The position numbers and the translations under genes were made by a program. A stretch of 64,000 bases of DNA from Mycobacterium sp. shizuoka-1 (GTDB taxonomy: Bacteria; Actinomycetota; Actinomycetes; Mycobacteriales; Mycobacteriaceae): positions 1 to 64,000 of the forward strand of contig NZ_BEWG01000061.1 in assembly GCF_002723835.1 (NCBI RefSeq), read 5' to 3'. Shown here piece after piece: positions 17,093 through 25,125 of the stretch. Each line of letters begins with the position of its first letter. Positions within the stretch are counted from its first letter, which is position 1. Under the pieces are notes generated by a model. It saw only the letters and a list, made by a program, of their open reading frames with translations, ran no database searches and was not told the origin of the DNA.

Positions 17093-18117
17093 GATGAATC
17101 TCCTTCGGTGGTGAGGCTTTCGATTGTGGTGCGCACTGGTTGCGCCGATGCGGCGGGCTTCCGGTGATCGGGAGATCCGCCGTTGGCGCGCAGGTGAGTG
17201 AATTTGGCCCCCAGCAAGGCTCCGACTTCCGCGATCGCCAAGCGGCCGCGTGCGGTCGTGTCAGACCTCATCAGGAATCCGTGATACACACCCGGGTAGC
17301 GGGTGATCGTCGTCTGTACGCCGGCGTCCCTCAGCCGACACCCGTAGCGTTCTCCCCAGTCCCGGATGGGGTCGCATTCCCCGGTCACCACAATGGCCGC
17401 CGGCAGGTCCCGCAAATCCTTTGCGTAGGCGGGTATTTGGTAGGAGTCGTGTGGTGCTCCGGCCGCGCGATCGACCAGTTCATGCATGAACACGATGTCG
17501 TCGTGACGCAGCATCGGCGCATCCGGCATCGAGGTGATCGATGTGGCCCCCATGTCGCGATCCAGGCCGGGGTAGAGCAGCACCTGTGCGCAGATCCGAG
17601 GGCCGCCGCGGTCGCGGGCCGCGAGCGCGACGGCCGCCGCCAGGGAGCCGCCCGCGCTGTCGCCGACGACCGCAAGCCGGCGCGGATCGAGGTCCAGCGT
17701 ATCGGCCTGCGCTGCAATCCATTCGGTGGCGGCGTAGGCATCCTCGAACTGGGCCGGCGGCGCTGACTCCGGCGCCAGCCGGTAGTCGACGGCCACCACC
17801 GCGGCACCACTGGCGTGGGCCAGCTCGCGCGCCAACGGTTCGAACGAGTGGTTGCTACCCATCACCAGACCGCCGCCGTGCAGGTAGATCAGGACCGGTG
17901 CGCAAGGGTCGGAGGTGGGGCGGTAGAGGCGCAGCGGGATCGGTCCCGCCGGGCCGGGAGCCGTCACATCGCCGATGGCCGCCATCGGCGGCATCTCGGG
18001 CAGCGGCGCGGATTCGAGGCCGGCCCGCACTGCGGCCAATCCCCGGCTGCGCATCGGAGGCAGCTCACCGATGGAGGCGACGCGGTCTGCGGCATCAGGG
18101 TCGAGTCGGGGGAGCAT
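17086..18117 (-). CDS. Alpha/beta-hydrolase of the HSL/Lip esterase family
   Basis: A 343-aa esterase with the HSL-family oxyanion motif YLHGGGLVMGS and nucleophile elbow VVGDSAGGSLA. The triad Asp is in TGECDPIRDW and the His in VYHGFLMRS. The family hydrolyses short or bulky carboxylic esters and lactones; in this setting it could open the lactone or ester made by a BVMO, but that is inference. It starts one base after the SDR stop and overlaps the next gene. Its C-terminus has about 40 residues of unstructured extension. A second HSL-type gene lies at 31886. Confidence 0.87.
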   Translation of the reverse strand: MLPRLDPDAADRVASIGELPPMRSRGLAAVRAGLESAPLPEMPPMAAIGDVTAPGPAGPIPLRLYRPTSDPCAPVLIYLHGGGLVMGSNHSFEPLARELAHASGAAVVAVDYRLAPESAPPAQFEDAYAATEWIAAQADTLDLDPRRLAVVGDSAGGSLAAAVALAARDRGGPRICAQVLLYPGLDRDMGATSITSMPDAPMLRHDDIVFMHELVDRAAGAPHDSYQIPAYAKDLRDLPAAIVVTGECDPIRDWGERYGCRLRDAGVQTTITRYPGVYHGFLMRSDTTARGRLAIAEVGALLGAKFTHLRANGGSPDHRKPAASAQPVRTTIESLTTEGDSSC

Positions 18118-18118
18118 G

Positions 18119-18982
18119 TCAGTTCTCGGCGGGGTCGAATCGACGTCGGGTACGCAACTGCGGGGGCTCTTGGTTGGTCAACATCCGCCCCCGCTCCGCC
18201 ATCGCCGAGCCGACGTAATCGGGTTGCGTGAGTAGGTAGAACCGGCCGTCAGCGGCCTGCTCGAACACCACTTCAGCGGCGGCGACCGGGTCCATGGCAT
18301 CGGCTTTGATGTCGAGCATCGCGGTCCGCTGGGCCTCGGCGGCGCCGGCGTCACCGGAGTTAACGCCACCGGCGGACTCGAAGATGTTCGAGACCACGGC
18401 ACCTGGAAGGACCGCCTGAATGTGCACGTGGTGAGCGTGCCCGGCGGCCTGCACCTCGAGGTGCAGGCACTCGGTCATTGCCAGCACGGCGTGCTTGCTC
18501 ATGATGTAGGGCGCCTGCAGGGGAACCACCGCGACGCCGCCGATCGAGGAAAGATTCCACACCCACGCCGGCGCATCAGTGGCCATCATCCTGGGGAGAA
18601 ACGCTCGAATCCCATGAAATACGCCACTGATGTTGATGTCGATGACGCGTTGCCAGTTGGCCACCGGGGTGTCCCAGAGATAGCCGAATTGCTCGATACC
18701 GGCATTGTTGACCAGCAGTCGGACCTCCCCCACGTCGCGGTACACGGCGCGGGCCAGCTCCTCGACGGCATCGGCATCGCGCACGTCGCAGACCGCGTCG
18801 ATCGCCGCTCCGCCTGCCGCAGTGAGCTCGTCGCGCAGCGCGGCCACGGCTGCGCCGTCGACATCGGCCAAGACCACCGTCATGCCCAACCGGCTGGCCT
18901 GGCGAGCCAAGCCGGCGCCGATCCCGGCGCCGGCTCCGGTGATGACGGCGACCCCGCCCCCGAAGGTCTCGCGTGCGCTCAC
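18119..18982 (-). CDS. Short-chain dehydrogenase/reductase (SDR)
   Basis: A 287-aa SDR starting at GTG in a GTGA overlap with the SnoaL-like gene upstream. A much longer frame continues to 19477, but its first 165 residues are Arg/Pro-rich antiparallel nonsense within that gene. Motifs: TGAGAGIG (about residues 15-22), ADVD after strand 2, NNAG, SSIGG and YIMSK. The C-terminal 60 residues (FYLLTQPDYVGSAMAERG) are typical of the long SDRs of steroid and terpenoid clusters in actinobacteria. Substrate unknown. Confidence 0.85.
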   Translation of the reverse strand: MSARETFGGGVAVITGAGAGIGAGLARQASRLGMTVVLADVDGAAVAALRDELTAAGGAAIDAVCDVRDADAVEELARAVYRDVGEVRLLVNNAGIEQFGYLWDTPVANWQRVIDINISGVFHGIRAFLPRMMATDAPAWVWNLSSIGGVAVVPLQAPYIMSKHAVLAMTECLHLEVQAAGHAHHVHIQAVLPGAVVSNIFESAGGVNSGDAGAAEAQRTAMLDIKADAMDPVAAAEVVFEQAADGRFYLLTQPDYVGSAMAERGRMLTNQEPPQLRTRRRFDPAEN

Positions 18983-19464
18983 GCCGGCGTGCCGGCCGCG
19001 GCCTTGGCGGTGTGCTCTGCGAGCGGTACCGAATCCTCGGCGTCGAGGACGACCGTCATCGAGGTGAACACAAGGCCGTCGCCCGAGCGGCGGATGCCGG
19101 CATCGACGACTCCGCTGGACACGGCGAACGGCACGTTGTTGGTGATCTGATTGACGAAAAGATAGAACCGCACAAGGGTCACATCGCCGTCGGCACCGGT
19201 GCGGTAGACGTTCGTGGCGTGGTGGCGGCACGGGTACGGGTTTTCGTTGCGGTGGTCGGTGAGCCATGCCCGGGTTTGTGCGCCGCCGTGCAGATCGGCC
19301 GCGAGAAGATGCTCGAAGGGGCAGTTGCCGGAGTCCGAACGGCTCACGTATCGCATCTCGTCGCCGATGCGGGCGTCCACTTCGCCGAAGTGGCCCTGGT
19401 CGTAGTGATACCAGAATCCGGCGACGAACTCCTGGACCTCGGGCAGGGTGATCTCGGTGCTCAT
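18979..19464 (-). CDS. SnoaL-like NTF2-fold protein
   Basis: A 161-aa protein with the NTF2 cone fold pattern: N-terminal helices ending HFGEVDARIGDEMRYVSR, then strands TLVRFYLFVNQITNN and GLVFTSMTVVLD. The family includes steroid isomerases, aromatic-ring dioxygenase small subunits and dehydratases. It is coupled to the SDR by GTGA. The upstream 102-base gap to the acyl-CoA dehydrogenase gene contains a weak island palindrome centred 52 bases before this ATG, so an internal promoter may restart the array here. Confidence 0.72.
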   Translation of the reverse strand: MSTEITLPEVQEFVAGFWYHYDQGHFGEVDARIGDEMRYVSRSDSGNCPFEHLLAADLHGGAQTRAWLTDHRNENPYPCRHHATNVYRTGADGDVTLVRFYLFVNQITNNVPFAVSSGVVDAGIRRSGDGLVFTSMTVVLDAEDSVPLAEHTAKAAAGTPA

Positions 19465-19508
19465 GACGAGCAGTCAACTCCGGATGTGGCGCCAGTTACA
19501 CCGCCGAT

Positions 19509-19523
19509 GACCGTTGAGTGGAA
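19509..19523. promoter_or_regulatory. Island palindrome, weak copy (19.5 kb)
   Basis: GACCGTTGAGTGGAA matches 10 of 15 positions. I include it because its centre is 52 bases upstream of the SnoaL ATG, the same spacing as the better copies. Confidence 0.35.
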
Positions 19524-19566
19524 CGTGGCTGAGGTTCGTGCCGGGTCCTGGTGGTGGGGACCCTGG

Positions 19567-20619
19567 TCAGCGACTATCGGCGAGCAATGCCCACAACCCC
19601 CGGGTTCCCGCGGCTGTTGCGGCGGTGGCAACCTGCTCATCCCAGAAACGCACCGATCCGTATTCGGACCGCCACGCAAGTGTCGCACGGGTGAACTCGT
19701 GCAATCGATGCTCCCGGGTCGTGCCGATCGCCCCATGCACCTGGTGAGCGTTGCGAGTCACCACCGAGGCGGCATGGCCGGCGCAGGAACGCGCTGTGGC
19801 GATCAGGAAGTCGAGGTTCGGTGAATCCCACTCTGATGCGACCGCTACGCCGAGTGCGGCCTCGGTGGCGGCGCGGGCCAGCGCCGCTTCGGCAGCGGCA
19901 TCCGAGATGAGATTCTGGATCGCCTGGAACTTGGCCAGGGTGCGTCCGAACTGCACCCTGGCGGACACGTGATCAATGGACAACTCCACCGCACGCTCCA
20001 GCGCCGCGCACACCTGGATGGACCGCAGTAACGCCGCCTTGCGCCTCAGCTGTCCTACCAGCGCTTCACTGACGGGTTCCCCGGCTGCCGCGGCGAGCTC
20101 GGTACGGACCGTGTCTCGGGGCTCGCCGATCAGATTGACCCCCTCACGGATGGACAACTCGGCGCGCCCGACGTCGGCAACGCGATACTCCTCGCCGGTC
20201 CACCACACCACCACGACCCGATCGACCGAGGCGGCCCACGGTGCGGGAGTATCCGGCCCACCGCGCGGGCACAGATGCACCGTACGGATGGCGGCGTCGA
20301 CTTCGCCGAGGCTCTCCAACAGCCAGCACGCCAACAAGTCGTGTTCGCCCACCGGTGTGCGAATCCCGTGTCGGGCAGCAGCACCGAGCAACTCGGCGGC
20401 CTCATACCAGCCTGCCCCGCTGCCGCCTGATTCCTCCGATCCGGTCAGCCGCGCCAAACCGAGGGAATCGAGACGGTGCCACAGCGCTCGGTCGAGAGCA
20501 GCGCGTCCGCCGACTGCGGGCGGCGGCGTGCTTCGCCGGTAGTCGGCGAAAACCGCGTCGATCATCGCGACCAGGTCGGGGTCGACCGACGGGGCTGCGG
20601 TCGTCGAAAGGTGGTTCAT
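19567..20619 (-). CDS. Acyl-CoA dehydrogenase, beta-like subunit
   Basis: A 350-aa acyl-CoA dehydrogenase-fold protein from the ATG at 20619 (ATGA overlap with the upstream dehydrogenase). The C-terminal half is well kept (SARVQFGRTLAKFQAIQ, HQVHGAIGTTREHRL), while the N-terminal half is shortened and lacks a clear catalytic-base motif. This matches the paired alpha2-beta2 acyl-CoA dehydrogenases of steroid side-chain oxidation (ChsE1/ChsE2, FadE28/FadE29 type), in which two unlike subunits share one active site. It would act with the 20616-21770 product on a bulky cyclic acyl-CoA. Confidence 0.82.
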   Translation of the reverse strand: MNHLSTTAAPSVDPDLVAMIDAVFADYRRSTPPPAVGGRAALDRALWHRLDSLGLARLTGSEESGGSGAGWYEAAELLGAAARHGIRTPVGEHDLLACWLLESLGEVDAAIRTVHLCPRGGPDTPAPWAASVDRVVVVWWTGEEYRVADVGRAELSIREGVNLIGEPRDTVRTELAAAAGEPVSEALVGQLRRKAALLRSIQVCAALERAVELSIDHVSARVQFGRTLAKFQAIQNLISDAAAEAALARAATEAALGVAVASEWDSPNLDFLIATARSCAGHAASVVTRNAHQVHGAIGTTREHRLHEFTRATLAWRSEYGSVRFWDEQVATAATAAGTRGLWALLADSR

Positions 20620-21770
20620 CGAATGCCCAATCCGCGCGCGATCACGCCACGCAAGACCTCGTTGGTTCCGCCGCGCAAAGTGAAGCCGGGTCGCTGGTCG
20701 ACGGCGTCGGCCACCAGCCGCCCCCATTCGGTGGACGCTGCGATGCCGTCACTGGTGTGGAGATCGGCGAAGTCGGCGATGTCACCTTCGACGGTCGTGC
20801 CCAACACTTTGACGACGGCAGCAGCCACGTCGCAGCTCTGCCCGCGCTGCAATGCGCCGGCCACCGCCGTCGACATATGGTGAAGCCCGGCGATGCGGGC
20901 CACCAGTCGACCCAATTCGTGGTCGACCGATTCTTGCCGGGTGGCCGCACTATCCACTGCGTGCGCGAGCAGGGGAAACGTCGACAGGAAGCGTTCGGGG
21001 CCGCTGCGCTCGAATGCCAGCTCAGAGGTGACCTGAGTCCAACCCTGCCCGATCTCACCGAAGACCATCGCGTCGGGGACGAAGACGTCGGAGAGGATGA
21101 CCTCGTTGAAGTGATGTCCGCCGTTCATCGAGACGATGGGGCGGACGTCCACGCCAGGACCGTGCAAGTCGACGATGAACTGGCTCAGTCCGGCGTGGCG
21201 GTGTGCAGGGTCCGCGGCGGTGGTGCGGGCGAGCACGATGAACGCATGCGCTCGGTGTGCTCCGGAGGTCCAGACCTTTGTGCCGGTCAGCGACCAGCCA
21301 CCGTCCACCCGGGTTGCGCGGGTCCGCACGCTGGCGAGGTCGGACCCCGAATCTGGTTCACTCATCCCGATCGCGAAGAAGCACTCGCCAGCGACGATGC
21401 GGGGCAGAAAATGCGACTTTTGCTGCTCCGTACCGTATTTGAGCAGGGATGGCACGATCTGACGATCGGCGATCCAGTGCGCAGCCACCGGAGCGCCCGC
21501 AGCCAGCAACTCCTCGGTGACGACGAATCGCTCGTGAAAGGAACGACCGTGGCCGCCGTAGTGCCGGGGGACAGTCATGCCCAGCCAGCCACGCTCGGCC
21601 AACGCCGAGGTGAAGCCCTCATCCCAGCCGCACAACCACGAGTCGATGGATGGCCGGAACACTCCGGCGGCGAGCTGCTCGGCCAGGAAAGCCCGCACGT
21701 GCGCCCGTAGTGCGTCCGAGGAGGCGTCGTTGCTGACCGGTGGTACCAACCGGGGCATCGCGGTGGTCAC
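20616..21770 (-). CDS. Acyl-CoA dehydrogenase, alpha-like subunit
   Basis: A 384-aa acyl-CoA dehydrogenase. FAD and substrate segments FAIGMSEPDSGSD and WSLTGTKVWTSGAH lie in the middle; SELAFERSGPERF includes a candidate catalytic Glu; the C-terminus has TLRGGTNEVLRGVIARGLG. The GTG at 21770 is preferred to 21782 because GGAGG lies five bases before it and it gives the GTGA overlap with the hydratase stop seen elsewhere in the array. Expected to form a heteromeric enzyme with the following gene, oxidising an acyl-CoA to the enoyl-CoA. Confidence 0.87.
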   Translation of the reverse strand: MTTAMPRLVPPVSNDASSDALRAHVRAFLAEQLAAGVFRPSIDSWLCGWDEGFTSALAERGWLGMTVPRHYGGHGRSFHERFVVTEELLAAGAPVAAHWIADRQIVPSLLKYGTEQQKSHFLPRIVAGECFFAIGMSEPDSGSDLASVRTRATRVDGGWSLTGTKVWTSGAHRAHAFIVLARTTAADPAHRHAGLSQFIVDLHGPGVDVRPIVSMNGGHHFNEVILSDVFVPDAMVFGEIGQGWTQVTSELAFERSGPERFLSTFPLLAHAVDSAATRQESVDHELGRLVARIAGLHHMSTAVAGALQRGQSCDVAAAVVKVLGTTVEGDIADFADLHTSDGIAASTEWGRLVADAVDQRPGFTLRGGTNEVLRGVIARGLGIR

Positions 21771-22543
21771 GTCGTCCTCCACTTCGCGATCCGGCGCTGG
21801 TGCTCAGAGTCGTGGTGGGCCAGCGGCTGCATCGCGGCGGCCATTGCCAGGGTGGATTCCAGCGTTCCGGAGATGGATTCCTGCAGAAGGCGTTTGGCCA
21901 TCCGAAGGGCGCGCGGAGGATTTGTCGCGATGCGTTCGGCCAATGCCTGTGCTTCGGCCGGCAGGTCGTCGTGGGGCACGACGCGGCTGACCAGACCCCA
22001 CTCGAGCGCCGTGGCTGCATCGATGCGATCGCCGGTGAAGGTCAATTCGGCGGCTTTCGCATACCCGATAGCACGCGGCAGGAACCAGGTGCCGCCGTCG
22101 CCGGGGATCAAGCCCAGTTGGACAAAGCTCTCCGCGAACGATGCGCGCTCGGAGGCGATGCGAATGTCGCACATCATCGCCAGGTCGCAGCCGGCGCCGA
22201 CGGCCGCGCCGTTGACCGCCGCGATCAGCGGCACTTCCAGTCTGCCGAGCGCCCGAGGGATGCGTTGAATACCGTCGACATAGGCGCGACGTTGATCGAT
22301 CGCGCTCAAGCCGAACATGCCACGGCCGTCGGCCATGTCCTTGACGTTGCCCCCGGCGGAGAAGATCTTGCCGGCGCCGGTCAGCACGATCGCACAGACG
22401 GCAGTGTCACGGTTGGCCGCATCGACAGCCTGCTCGAACGCGGCGATGACGGCCGGGTCGGTGATGGCGTTACCCACCTCTGGCAACGTGATGGTCCAGA
22501 CCTGAACGGCGCCTTCAGTATTGATGTCCAGTGGTGAACTCAT
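21767..22543 (-). CDS. Enoyl-CoA hydratase/isomerase family protein
   Basis: A 258-aa crotonase from the ATG at 22543 (ATGA overlap with the aldehyde dehydrogenase gene). The oxyanion-hole segments are GKIFSAGGNVKDM and VNGAAVGAGCDLAMMCD; the usual second catalytic Glu region reads FVQLGLIPGDGGTWFLPR. It would hydrate the enoyl-CoA made by the neighbouring dehydrogenase pair. No thiolase is present nearby, so later beta-oxidation steps must come from elsewhere in the genome or the path ends in an aldolytic cleavage. Confidence 0.88.
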   Translation of the reverse strand: MSSPLDINTEGAVQVWTITLPEVGNAITDPAVIAAFEQAVDAANRDTAVCAIVLTGAGKIFSAGGNVKDMADGRGMFGLSAIDQRRAYVDGIQRIPRALGRLEVPLIAAVNGAAVGAGCDLAMMCDIRIASERASFAESFVQLGLIPGDGGTWFLPRAIGYAKAAELTFTGDRIDAATALEWGLVSRVVPHDDLPAEAQALAERIATNPPRALRMAKRLLQESISGTLESTLAMAAAMQPLAHHDSEHQRRIAKWRTT

Positions 22544-23964
22544 GCGCCCGCCCGCAGCTGTAGGGATTTCGTCTGCAGGTACTCCTCGAGCCCGTACCGT
22601 CCCAGTTCGCGTCCGATGCCGGACTTCTTGTAACCGCCGAACGGTGCGGCCGGGTTGTAGGGCCCGCCGTTGATATCGAGTTGGCCGGTCTGAACCTGGC
22701 GGGCGAACGCGATCGCGGTCTCGTCGTCGGCGGCCCACACCGCGCCCGACAGTCCGTAGGGGGTGCCGTTGGCGATGCGCAGCGCTTCGTCGGTGTCGGT
22801 GTACGGGATGACCGCCAGTACGGGGCCGAACACTTCTTCCTGGCCGAGCTCGGAGTCCGGGTCGACGTCGGCAAAAACTGTTGGAGCAAGGAAGAAGCCC
22901 TCGTCTCGAACAGCGTCGGCGCCGCCGGTCAGCAGCCGGGCACCCTCTCCGGCGGCGCGCTCGATGAAGCCGCGCACCGTGTTGAACTGCGAGCGCGAGG
23001 CGGACGGTCCGATGCGGGTGGCGGGATCCCAGGGGTCTCCAACGGTGTAACGGGAGACGGCGGTCTCGATCTGATCCAACGCCTCCCCATAATGCTTCTG
23101 TGGCACCAGCATCCGGGTCCAGGCCATGCAGGTCTGGCCTCCGTTGAGGAACGCATTGCCGACCCCAACCTTCACGGCGGTGGCCACGTCCGCTCCGTCG
23201 AGGATCACATTGGCCGACTTGCCGCCCAGTTCGAGGGCGACCTTCTTGATCGACTGACCGGCCAGTTCTCCGACACGCGACCCCACACCGGTGGACCCGG
23301 TGAAGGACACGAAGTCGACGTCGGGGTGGGAGGCCAGGTGCTCACCGATGACCTGGCCCGGGCCCGACACGATGTTGATGACGCCGGGGGGCAGCCCGGC
23401 CTCTTCGCACGCCTCGACGAACGCGAACACCGACAGGGGTGCCTCGTTGCTCGGCTTGAGCACGACGGTGCAGCCCGCGGCGATCGCGGGCAGCACCTTC
23501 GCGACCACCTGGTACAGCGGGTAGTTCCACGGCGTGATGGCACCGACCACCCCGTATGGTTCCCGCAGTACCAGGGAGTTGCCGATGCGCTCCTCGAAGG
23601 CGAAGCCCTCCAGTGCGTCGGCGAATCCCTTGGCCACCGCCAACGGAACCTGGGTCTGAACCGTCGCAGCGATGCGCACCGGGGCACCCATCTCCGCGGT
23701 GATGAGATGGGCGATGTCGGGCAGACGCTTTTCCATCGCGTCGATCACGCGGTGGAGTCGATCGCGACGTTCGTCCACGCTGATCAGCGGATCGAATGCG
23801 CGTCGCGCTGCGTGAACCGCGGCGTCGACGTCGGCGGCCGAACCATTGGGCACGTGGCCGATCACCTTCTCGGTCGCGGGATCGACGACATCGATCACGC
23901 CGCTGCCGGCGGGTGCCACCCAGCGACCGTCGATGAACAGCGTGGGGTGCTCGTAGGTGGGCAA
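22540..23964 (-). CDS. NAD(P)-dependent aldehyde dehydrogenase
   Basis: A 474-aa aldehyde dehydrogenase of the usual length. Key motifs: ITPWNYPLYQ and KPSNEAPLS for cofactor binding, FTGST, the general-base Glu in ALELGGKSAN and the nucleophile Cys in NGGQTCMA. It would convert an aldehyde to a carboxylate, ready for CoA activation by the synthetase two genes upstream. Alcohol dehydrogenase, aldehyde dehydrogenase and acyl-CoA ligase in series read as alcohol to aldehyde to acid to acyl-CoA. Confidence 0.92.
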   Translation of the reverse strand: MPTYEHPTLFIDGRWVAPAGSGVIDVVDPATEKVIGHVPNGSAADVDAAVHAARRAFDPLISVDERRDRLHRVIDAMEKRLPDIAHLITAEMGAPVRIAATVQTQVPLAVAKGFADALEGFAFEERIGNSLVLREPYGVVGAITPWNYPLYQVVAKVLPAIAAGCTVVLKPSNEAPLSVFAFVEACEEAGLPPGVINIVSGPGQVIGEHLASHPDVDFVSFTGSTGVGSRVGELAGQSIKKVALELGGKSANVILDGADVATAVKVGVGNAFLNGGQTCMAWTRMLVPQKHYGEALDQIETAVSRYTVGDPWDPATRIGPSASRSQFNTVRGFIERAAGEGARLLTGGADAVRDEGFFLAPTVFADVDPDSELGQEEVFGPVLAVIPYTDTDEALRIANGTPYGLSGAVWAADDETAIAFARQVQTGQLDINGGPYNPAAPFGGYKKSGIGRELGRYGLEEYLQTKSLQLRAGA

Positions 23965-23990
23965 GACGAATTCTCCTCCGGTCGTGATGG

Positions 23991-25097
23991 TCAGGGGATC
24001 AAGCTGGCCCGGATGTCCCGCTTACCGTCGGCAGCGGCGAACGCATCGTTGATGTCGTCGAGCGCGTAGGAGGCTGCGGCGAGCCGCTCGAATGGCAGCG
24101 CATGCTGATGGCGGTCGAGGAATGTCAAGGCGCGGGACAGCACCGCCGGGTCGTAGAGCGAGACGCCGACCATGGTCTTGTTGGAGAACACGAAGCGCGA
24201 CGGATCGAAAGCGAAGGTCTGGCCGACGTTGATATTGCCGATCTCGACATAGCGGCCGAACTGCCCGAGCATCTGCAGACCTTCCTCGATGGCCGACGGA
24301 TGACCCACGACCTCGACCACCACATCGGCGCCGTGGCCGTCGGTCAACCCGCGCACCGCTTTCGCGCGATCTTTCGGTGTGCTGATCTCATTGAGGTCGA
24401 GCACGGTGTCGGCACCGAACGCGGTGGCGAGCTCGAGTCGCTCCGAGACTCCGTCGATGGCGATGACGTTCGCGGCGCCGCGCGCCTTCGCCACGGCGAT
24501 CGCGTATAGTCCCAAGGCTCCTGCGCCTTGGACCACGACGTGTTCGCCGAGCTGCAAGTCGACGCGTTCGAGTCCGTACATCACCTGCGAAAGTGCGCAA
24601 TTCGCGCCGGCGGCGATATCGTCGCTCACGCTGTCGGGAACCGAGTAGACGACCGCGCCGGCCGGCAGCAGGTAGTAGTCACCGTAACCGCCGACGAAAT
24701 AGGGCGGCTCGTCGGCGCGGCCCAGCATGGCCATTTTCAAGTTCAGGCACGCGTTGCGTCGGCCGGCCAGGCAATTCCTGCAGGTGTGACAGCAGAAGAA
24801 GTACGGGAACACCACTCGGGCGCCCTCACCCAACGGTGTGCCGTTGGAGTCGGTCGATACCCCCGAGCCCAGCGCGGCGACGGCGCCCACCATCTCATGA
24901 CCGAGAACCGTCGGCAGCTGGCCGCCGAGACCTCGCGTCGCGAATGTGCCGTGCCAGGCATGGACGTCGGACCCACAGATGTTCGCGCGCAGGACTCGGA
25001 CCAGGATTTCACCCGGGCCTACCTCGGGCAGACTGACCGTCTGGATTTCGAACGGCTTGCCGGGTTCGTCAAAGCGCGCGATGCGGCCCTCATACAC
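23991..25097 (-). CDS. Zinc-dependent alcohol dehydrogenase (MDR family)
   Basis: A 368-aa medium-chain dehydrogenase. Catalytic zinc: NICGSDVHAWHG and VLGHEMVGAV. Structural zinc: the Cys cluster CCHTCRNCLAGRRNAC. Cofactor loop: VQGAGALGLYA with an Asp (IDGVSE) favouring NAD. The start is GTG at 25097, with AAGGGA upstream; the ATG at 25093 is out of frame. It lies 28 bases after the acyl-CoA synthetase and 26 before the aldehyde dehydrogenase. Confidence 0.9.
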   Translation of the reverse strand: MYEGRIARFDEPGKPFEIQTVSLPEVGPGEILVRVLRANICGSDVHAWHGTFATRGLGGQLPTVLGHEMVGAVAALGSGVSTDSNGTPLGEGARVVFPYFFCCHTCRNCLAGRRNACLNLKMAMLGRADEPPYFVGGYGDYYLLPAGAVVYSVPDSVSDDIAAGANCALSQVMYGLERVDLQLGEHVVVQGAGALGLYAIAVAKARGAANVIAIDGVSERLELATAFGADTVLDLNEISTPKDRAKAVRGLTDGHGADVVVEVVGHPSAIEEGLQMLGQFGRYVEIGNINVGQTFAFDPSRFVFSNKTMVGVSLYDPAVLSRALTFLDRHQHALPFERLAAASYALDDINDAFAAADGKRDIRASLIP

Positions 25098-25125
25098 GTG
25101 GGAGATCCCTTTCGATGTCGGTGTG

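Noticed and set aside
18983..19477. N-terminal extension of the SDR at 18119 by 165 residues
   Set aside because: The extension is Arg/Pro-rich, covers the SnoaL-like gene in another frame, and the true start is the GTG in a GTGA overlap directly before the SDR cofactor loop.
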